From contig CP025324.1 of assembly GCA_004014935.1 (NCBI GenBank), forward strand, positions 1,674,001 through 1,738,000: a stretch of DNA of 64,000 bases, given 5' to 3'. Position 1 is the stretch's first letter. Every line of letters begins with the position of its first letter. This DNA comes from Saccharomycopsis malanga. Lineage: Eukaryota > Ascomycota > Saccharomycetes > Ascoideales > Saccharomycopsidaceae. Shown piece by piece: positions 57,748 through 64,000 of this stretch. The position numbers were made by a program, and so were the translations under genes. The notes below the pieces were generated by a model that saw nothing but the letters and a program-made list of their open reading frames with translations, ran no database searches and had not been told where the DNA came from.

Positions 57748-58506
57748 ATGCTTCTTCGTTCCATCTTGGCCAAATCTATTAGACCCGTTGCTGTACAAAG
57801 CAGTGGAATTCGTGGGTTCCATGTGTCAAAGTATGTTCAAAAGTTCGACTTGTCGACTGAACAAGAGATTAGGGAGACCATTAATGCTTTACCGCCAGTA
57901 TCTAAGCTTTATCAGAATGCAGATGGCAGTCCAAGAGAGCCAAGCAATGCTGAATTGAAGTTGCTTAGTAAGTTGACAGCGCTATCTGAGGGCAGAAAGC
58001 TTTCTTTTATCGAGGGATTGACGTTGAACAAGACATATAGCGACTTGTATCTTGACAACCACCATGACTTGGAAAGTTTGGTGCCATCGTACGAAAACGG
58101 CGCTTCTGGTAAAATCGTAGATAAAGTTCCATATGAAGACAATGCTACTGGCGAAATCAAGTGGAAAATTGTCCGTGAAGATTCGAAGGAAGGCTGGGAG
58201 AAAATCATGTATTTTGGCTTTGTTCCGGCCATGTTTTTGACCTTGGGCATCATGATGTTCAAACCTGAACAAGGCATTCAAGAATGGGCTGAAAAAGAGT
58301 TGCAGCTCAGAGCTCAAGAGGAGTATTATAACGGCGATACTGCTAAAGCATTTGAAAGTTTGAAGAATGATGGAAAATCTTTAGAAGAAAGAAAAATGAG
58401 AGACGAACTCATTGTAGAAAGAATATTGAGTGGTGAATACGACAGATTAGCTGGTTTGAAATTAAATACTCCCAAATTGCCAATAATCGATGCTGAACAA
58501 GCATAG
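57748..58506 (+). CDS. probable complex I accessory subunit of NDUFB11/ESSS type
   Basis: This 252-residue protein has an N-terminal mitochondrial presequence (MLLRSILAKSIRPVAVQSSG, ending near IRGFHVSK). A soluble region of about 100 residues follows, then a single membrane segment at 153-171. The block SKEGWEKIMYFGF, then KPEQGIQEWAEKELQLR, resembles fungal NDUFB11/ESSS subunits (NESM in Yarrowia). The protein is longer than usual for the family, with an extra C-terminal helical part. If right, the organism has a proton-pumping complex I. The call is from recalled motifs and less sure than most. Confidence 0.55.
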   Translation: MLLRSILAKSIRPVAVQSSGIRGFHVSKYVQKFDLSTEQEIRETINALPPVSKLYQNADGSPREPSNAELKLLSKLTALSEGRKLSFIEGLTLNKTYSDLYLDNHHDLESLVPSYENGASGKIVDKVPYEDNATGEIKWKIVREDSKEGWEKIMYFGFVPAMFLTLGIMMFKPEQGIQEWAEKELQLRAQEEYYNGDTAKAFESLKNDGKSLEERKMRDELIVERILSGEYDRLAGLKLNTPKLPIIDAEQA

Positions 58507-58994
58507 TAATAATGATTATATTAGTTGTTGTTTTTTCTTTCTCCCTACTTTCTTGTCATGTTTCCATATTTTGTTTCTTTCTTTTTTTTTTTTTTTTGTT
58601 AGTTTCTTGTTCTGTTTTGTATCTCTCCATTTGATTCATATAATTTATCTTTTTCTAGTCATACTCATCTACACAACAAAACATTTCTTTCCATTAAAAT
58701 TGTCATTTTGGGAATACATTGCTTCTCGATAAACTCTAAGTGTAGACGTTTGTTGATTTGTGAGTGGGCAGTAGTATTATTTGTAGTGCTTTGATACGTT
58801 GTTACCCCTGTCTTGATAAATTATAGGTGTAGATGGTTGCCAATTTGCGAGTTGGCATTTGTATTGTTATTTCGATATTGTTTGTATTATTTTGATATTG
58901 GTGGTAGTCCTTTGATACGTTATAGATCTGTAATTTGTAAATAATATTAATAATAGTAATCTAAGACAATTACCTTTTCATGTCGGGAATATAA

Positions 58995-59721
58995 CTCTTG
59001 AGCTTGAAAGGTCTTTATCTGCTAAACTATCCTGCCAGGTTTTTTTCTGAGCCAGCCAGCCCATGGGCTATCTGTAATGTCACGCTTTATAAAATAGTTT
59101 CTAATTTGCTTGTTTAAGCGAAATGAACTACCAGATTCATATTAGAAATAGTAAGAAAAGCCAACGAGAAGATTATGATGACCGGAACATGATTAGGTTT
59201 TACCAAATCCAGATCCCTTGATATATATCAGGCTCGAAAGATACGAATATTTTTATAAAATATACTCTTGAATACCAAAATTATCTCATAAATTTCCCTA
59301 TTCAAACATCCAATAGTAAGCATATAATTAGTAGTGTGTGATATTAAGATGGTTTTATATCGAACGGAGAATGTGTAAACCCGAAACTGATATTTACTGG
59401 GCTCCAAAAATAAAATATTATTAATATACTGGGACCAAATATCTTTAGTCGATCAAAACATAGGAGTAGAAGCATGCATAAATTTACCATCAACAATACA
59501 TATTTAGTTATCTAGTTATTCAAATGTTCAATTATTTGTAATGTTAAAGTTGGCTTAGCAGAGATTGAAAAAACATAACTGGCTATACAGCGTAGAAGAA
59601 ATTCAAGATAAAAAAGATCAAACAGGGTAGTTTAGTGGGCTTTCTCCATTGGATTTCACCAAGTTCTAATAGATATAGCGGGTATATACAAAACTCACTG
59701 GGATCACAATACTTTATTATT
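58995..59721. mobile_element. cluster of degraded family 1 SINE pieces
   Basis: Pieces lie at 58995-59045 (minus head, CCTGGCAGGATAGTTTAGCA), 59163-59262 (plus body and tail), 59375-59430 (plus tail, TTTACTGGGCTCCAAAAATA) and 59615-59721 (plus head, body and tail, with GGGTATATACAAAACTCACT). Family 4 words occur at 59335-59390 and 59450. The wider spacer 58507-60460 has no supported gene; a tandem 36-base duplication lies at about 59776-59845 (CTTGACTTGAAAATGTCTTG). Confidence 0.5.
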
Positions 59722-60460
59722 CTACATATGCTTAAATGTCAGCCAAAGCTCAAGAATGAAAAATGCAATTTCGCCTTGACTTGAAAATGTCTTGCGAAAA
59801 GAATAAAAACTTGACTTGAAAATGTCTTGCGAAAAGAATAAAAAAGGCTGAGCATGAGAAAATGGCTTAATCATAGAAGAGTAATTAAAAAGATGCCGCA
59901 AAAGTTTTGTCAGATAAAAATCAAGTAGAGTCTCAAGAGATATGTAAAGAAACATTATGTAACGATAGTAATGGCAAGACAATCAAAAATAACGCTACAA
60001 GTAGGGGGCCAGAACAACTTCACTCCGTTAAATGACGATTTCTTTGGCAATTGAGTTGATTAAGGTGATTTGTCCAAGAATTACCTTTGGGTGAACAATC
60101 AACTCTAAATAAAACGCACTGTGGGCCGTAAAACCGAAATTAAGACATGAAGTTCATAATAGAATATAAATGTTTACAATCCATTTAGGTTCAAAACATA
60201 TATTACTAATATTGTTACAATATTCATAATTTCCCCTTTTATATAGATTATAAGGTTGCACTTACCAACACTTATTCAATCATTATATTGATCAAGTAGA
60301 ATTTATCCATTCCGCGTGTTTTTCGGGCGAAATAATTTTCATCTCCAACATCCAGATCTATTGACAGGTCCAAAAAGACTTGTCTAAAGAGGATTCATGT
60401 ATTTACCAGACCATAAACCATATAGATATTGAAGTAGGGTGCTTTAAATAAGACAATTAC

Positions 60461-61426
60461 ATGGGAGATTCGAAATCGTTGCCTCATCTTACGGCAGGTT
60501 TTGCTGGTGGGCTTACTTCGGCAGTTATTCTTCAACCGTTTGATCTATTAAAGACAAGATTACAACAGAGCCAGAATTGTGTAATTGGTCATTCTGGAAA
60601 TGTGAAGAACACTACAATACTGCATTTTAAAAACAATACTGCTGCATTAAGAACAATTATACGAGATATGCCTTCGTTACGAAGTTTATGGACGGGCACA
60701 TTACCGTCTGTTTTACGGACATCCATTGGAAGTTCATTATATTTGACCAGTCTTAGCCTTTCGCGTAATTATTTGGCTCGCCGTAAAGCAGTAAATGGCA
60801 TAGTTATTGCCCCTTCTACGTCTAAGCTTCCGAAACTTGCAATGTATGAGAATTTGCTCAGTGGAGCAGCAATGCGCGGTTTGGTAGGCATTTTAACAAT
60901 GCCCATCACAGTGATAAAAACTCGTTTCGAATCAAATCTATACAATTATCGTTCCCTTCTGCAAGCAATCACTGCAATATATCGGGAGCTGAACAATAGT
61001 ATTCGTGGATTCTTTCTAGGCTGCGGATCAACCATCGTAAGAGATGCCCCATATGCTGGCCTATATGTCTTGATGTACGAGCAATTCAAGGTGGTTTTCC
61101 CTTCTTTATTACTCTCCATGGGATTGTCCAATTCGGCAAAGGAATTGGGCCCAACATTAACTTATCACCCAGTGATTATCAATTCACTTTCCGCAATGGT
61201 AGCAGCTTCCTTGGCAACAATCATCACCACCCCTTTTGATACCATCAAAACAAGAATCCAAATAGATCCAGCTCAGTACAAAAACTTTTTCCATGCTCTC
61301 AAAAAAACTATCAAATTAGAAGGCACTTTGGTCTTGTTCAGTGGAGCAGGACTACGCTTGGTCAGAAAGACTTTGAGTGCTGGAATTGCTTGGGGAATCT
61401 ATGAAGAGATTCTAAAGTTTTTTTAA
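60461..61426 (+). CDS. HEM25: mitochondrial glycine carrier Hem25 (SLC25A38)
   Basis: This 321-residue carrier has three repeats with signatures QPFDLLKTRLQ, MPITVIKTRFE and TPFDTIKTRIQ. The segment SLRSLWTGTLPSVLRTSIGS, then GCGSTIVRDAPYAGLYVLMYE, matches the Hem25/SLC25A38 branch, which brings glycine into the matrix for 5-aminolevulinate synthesis at the start of haem production. The second repeat has PIT instead of P-x-D/E, as is normal in this branch. The start is the first ATG. Confidence 0.88.
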   Translation: MGDSKSLPHLTAGFAGGLTSAVILQPFDLLKTRLQQSQNCVIGHSGNVKNTTILHFKNNTAALRTIIRDMPSLRSLWTGTLPSVLRTSIGSSLYLTSLSLSRNYLARRKAVNGIVIAPSTSKLPKLAMYENLLSGAAMRGLVGILTMPITVIKTRFESNLYNYRSLLQAITAIYRELNNSIRGFFLGCGSTIVRDAPYAGLYVLMYEQFKVVFPSLLLSMGLSNSAKELGPTLTYHPVIINSLSAMVAASLATIITTPFDTIKTRIQIDPAQYKNFFHALKKTIKLEGTLVLFSGAGLRLVRKTLSAGIAWGIYEEILKFF

Positions 61427-62637
61427 TCCCAAAGGTTGTCAGTTGGCTCATTTTAACATGTTCCAACTTGTCAGTAATATTCAAGTTGGCTCTGATTTTG
61501 GAATACTTGTTTCCCTATCCATTGGCTACTAATAATATTATATCCTGAATTCACTAGAGTTTGTCATACAAAAGTTTTCCCTGCTGCTGTTTCCCTATTT
61601 TTAACAAAGGTTATTATAAAAAATAATGATTTAAAAGACTGTTTTTCTATATTTTCTTCGATTTAAAAGGATTTAAACATTGCCAATTGATTCTTCAACT
61701 TTCTTAGTCACCCCTCAGGTTTTACGAATAGATAGCTCGTTTTCCCTTGCATATACACAATATAACGTTTATTAATGATAAAAGTAATATATTTCATTTA
61801 ATTTTATATCAATTGCATAAGAACCAGGTGATGTGATAATAATTACCTTTCAAGATAAATATGCAGAACAAAAAAGAACAAAGCAGCTTGGGAAAAGAGT
61901 CACAAGTAGTAGGTAAACATGTTTGTTGGATATTTCAACAAGGCGGTACATATATTAACTATCTCATTGTGGAAAATTCATTGATGTTTTATATATTGGC
62001 ATTCGGCATACATCAATCAGTATAGTAAAACTAAGGATGATTTGGCAGATTATACTCTCGAAAAAGAGAGAAAGGCCTAATGGGTTCAACAGTTTGATTA
62101 CAAATGTATCCTAGACGCTAGTGAAATTTTAGACTATAGATATAGTTAGAAATTTAATTTATCATTCAATACTGTAAGTTAAAATAGTATTGCTAAAAAG
62201 CGGACATGAACACTTTTCACTCGCTGCTTTTGACTGAATGTGAATCCATAGGCAAGTGTAATTCTCTGAAACACGACCTAGACCAATTAATGCTTACTTT
62301 TTAATTAACTGATTGAAAAGATTGTGGACATGATGGGGTTTTAGCAAGGTCTTAGCGCGTACATACGAAACTAATGTTTACTGAGCTCGAAATATAGGAA
62401 ATTATATTATTATATTTCAAGCCTTGAACATACCAGTTTAATCCAAACCTTGAAGAAGCTTTTTCAAATCAAAAAAACCAAATAACCTTTACCACAAATG
62501 ATCAATCAAATCATATAAACTTTACCGCAAGTAATCATTCAAATCATAGAACCTTTACCATAAGTTTACAAGATGAATACGTAATAATAGACATGAATTA
62601 AATGGGAAGCTATTGAAAATTATAACGATACTGCCAA
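61427..62637. other. intergenic spacer with SINE pieces
   Basis: The spacer is AT-rich. Family 1 pieces are at 62036-62105 (head, GATTTGGCAGATTATACTCT with CGAAAAAGAG) and 62200-62420. The rest shows no gene. Confidence 0.55.
62200..62420 (+). mobile_element. family 1 SINE, centre to tail
   Basis: The blocks CACTCGCTGCTTTTGACTGA, GGCAAGTGTAATTCTCTGAA, CACGACCTAGACCAATTAAT and GCGCGTACATACGAAACTAA are followed by the tail GAGCTCGAAATATAGG with TTA units. A short tail in minus orientation (TATATTTCAAGCCTTGAACA) abuts its end. Confidence 0.65.
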
Positions 62638-63583
62638 CTATTTTTTTCTCTCCTTCAAACCTTGCTTTCTGACAGCATCTAAAAAGTTTTCAATTCCCTC
62701 ACCATTATAATCAAAATGAAAAGCCTGCGAAACCACTCCGCCAGCTCCCCGGGCTATTGCACTACCCAATTTACCTTCAGCTGCTCTATAGAAGCCACTG
62801 TTCAACACGTTAATCAACTCTTGGCGTTTTTCCATGTCTGATAACGATTCAAGCTCCCCGGCTTCAAAATAACCTTCTGGTAAGAATGTGGACAAATATT
62901 CATCCACTTTAGCTGCCGAGAGCTTGTTATTTACGAAATCAGCCACTACAGAAGAAGTGAAAACACTAGAAATGCTTACAATCGGCCTAGCTGAGTGTTA
63001 ATATGGTTAGTTGGAAATACTGATTGAAAATTAACTATTTTAAACCATTACAATTGCACAATACTCACTTTTGCGTTGGCGGCTCTGTTTTAGAAACATC
63101 AGCCATTGATTCATCGCCATCTACATCATTATGCGCTGGTTCTTCATCTTCATCATCATCATCTTCATCATCATCATCTTCTTCATCATCTTCTTCAGCA
63201 ATCAACTTCTGAATTTGCTCACTAATAGATTTGTCCTTGGCACTCAATTCGCTAGGATCGTCTTCATTGTCATTCTTATCCTGGAGCCAATAAAACGATT
63301 TCAGACTGCTACAGAAACTCAAACAAAACACTCTGCCAGATTTAGCAGACTTGACATGTTTCCACTCAACATCGCCGGGTATAATTAACAATTCGTCTTC
63401 CTCTGCATCGCCAGCAGCACCTCCAGCAACCTTTTCTCTAGGAGACCATACAAAATCATAAAACGATTCATCATCCTCAGATTTCTTGATTGTTATCTCA
63501 CCTTTGATTGGCTTTGGCGTGCAAAGATGAGTCTCCTCATCATAATCAACCTTTCCCGCTTTGAATCTCAAGATAACCGACAT
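62638..63583 (-). CDS. RPN13: proteasomal ubiquitin receptor Rpn13 (ADRM1), one intron
   Basis: Exon 1 runs 63583-63069 and exon 2 runs 62965-62638. The intron (63068-62966, 103 bases) has a GTGAGT donor, a CTAAC-type branch and a TTTCTAG acceptor, the only tested acceptor that keeps the frame. The spliced product is 280 residues. The Pru domain (VILRFKAGKVDYDE, then DELLIIPGDVEWKHVKSAKS, GRVFCLSFCS, FYWLQDK) is at the start. A long Asp/Glu run follows, and the DEUBAD-like C-terminal domain comes last (VLNSGFYRAAEGKLG, then GEGIENFLDAVRKQG). S. cerevisiae Rpn13 lacks that second domain, so this one resembles the fuller form of other eukaryotes. The ATG at 63583 is used because the frame upstream has none. 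Confidence 0.85.
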
Positions 63584-63837
63584 TTCATCCAAGTCTTGAC
63601 ACCCAGTCTCTCTGTCTAATCATATATATAAACAACTTTGCCATCAAATAGACTACCCACTTTCGCCACTCTATTGTGACAGGGCTACAAACTAGAATAT
63701 ATCAAGGGAGGCCAAGGACTTTGATATATATGATGTAATCAACAGACTGTATAATTAGAGATAATAACGATTGAAAAAGAAGAAATTGTTCAGATAAAGG
63801 CTGTAAATGCCGTATTTAATGACTTTTATAAATAACA

Positions 63838-63990
63838 GTAGCCGCTGGGCAGAATGTCAGCAGCTAGTAGTCTCGAAATAGAGAAAAAAAGGCCTGACAG
63901 GATAGCTTCAGCGCTTAGTATTGTTGAAGAAAAAATACCCAACAGAGTCGACGATTTGAAGCCCAACTACGAGCTACTGACATTATAAGC
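63838..63990 (+). mobile_element. family 1 SINE, dimeric head, near window end
   Basis: The copy has a head GCCGCTGGGCAGAATGTCAG with TCTCGAAATAGAG, then a second head module GACAGGATAGCTTCAGCGCT. A B-box-like GTCGACGATTTGAAGCCC follows, then an eroded 3' end. The remaining bases 63584-63837 are the RPN13 upstream region; GATGGCAAAG (minus strand, 63635-63644) is one base off the PACE element known for proteasome genes. Confidence 0.55.
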
Positions 63991-64000
63991 AAATGCAAGA

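Overview
The window is AT-rich nuclear DNA of a budding yeast (Saccharomycotina). Genes are short and nearly intron-free. The two supported introns, in SDH7 and RPN13, are short; the SDH7 one carries the yeast signals GTATGT, TACTAAT and TAG. The products are typical yeast ones: Cdc10 septin, Mkk1/2, Nup42, Arx1, Leu5, Hem25 and Tcd. Secreted AA9 polysaccharide monooxygenases together with a probable complex I accessory subunit (NDUFB11/ESSS type) rule out Saccharomyces-like yeasts. They fit the Dipodascaceae (Geotrichum, Magnusiomyces, Saprochaete and relatives); that placement is inference.

Layout. Bases 1-10000 hold an ankyrin/BTB protein, mitoribosomal bS21m and the 60S export factor ARX1, separated by repeat-filled spacers. 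Bases 10100-28600 are the accessory heart of the window: four AA9 monooxygenase genes on the same strand, a conserved mitochondrial membrane protein (Mrx15/TMEM223 type), and two copies of a segment of about 3 kb or more, each carrying one member of an unrecognised protein family. Copy A encodes a protein that looks membrane-anchored; copy B encodes a protein without the anchor. Bases 29700-64000 are a housekeeping stretch: SDH7, a FAM210/Nat2-like protein, LEU5, MKK1/2, TCD, NUP42, SHG1, a GH5-like protein with an altered active site, a QDR3-like transporter, MRPL32, CDC10, a class I glutamine amidotransferase, a complex I subunit, HEM25 and RPN13.

The spacers are unusually rich in dispersed repeats. 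The main family (family 1 here) has a tRNA-like head with a canonical A box and B box, a body, and a (TTA)n-like 3' tail. About 25 whole or partial copies can be read. Three are bounded by 12-14 bp direct repeats, and two of those three are 5'-truncated, as expected for SINEs moved by target-primed reverse transcription. A second, longer family (family 2, about 650 bp) and a third (family 3) also carry tRNA-like heads. No LINE that could drive them lies in the window, and no intact tRNA gene was found.

How the genes relate: the four AA9 enzymes should attack cellulose or related glucans outside the cell. Each has a signal peptide ending just before the catalytic histidine and a TATA box 65-95 bp upstream. 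Many of the other genes serve mitochondria (bS21m, bL32m, Sdh7, ESSS, Leu5, Hem25, Mrx15-like, Nat2-like, Tcd), but they are interspersed rather than arranged as a cluster.
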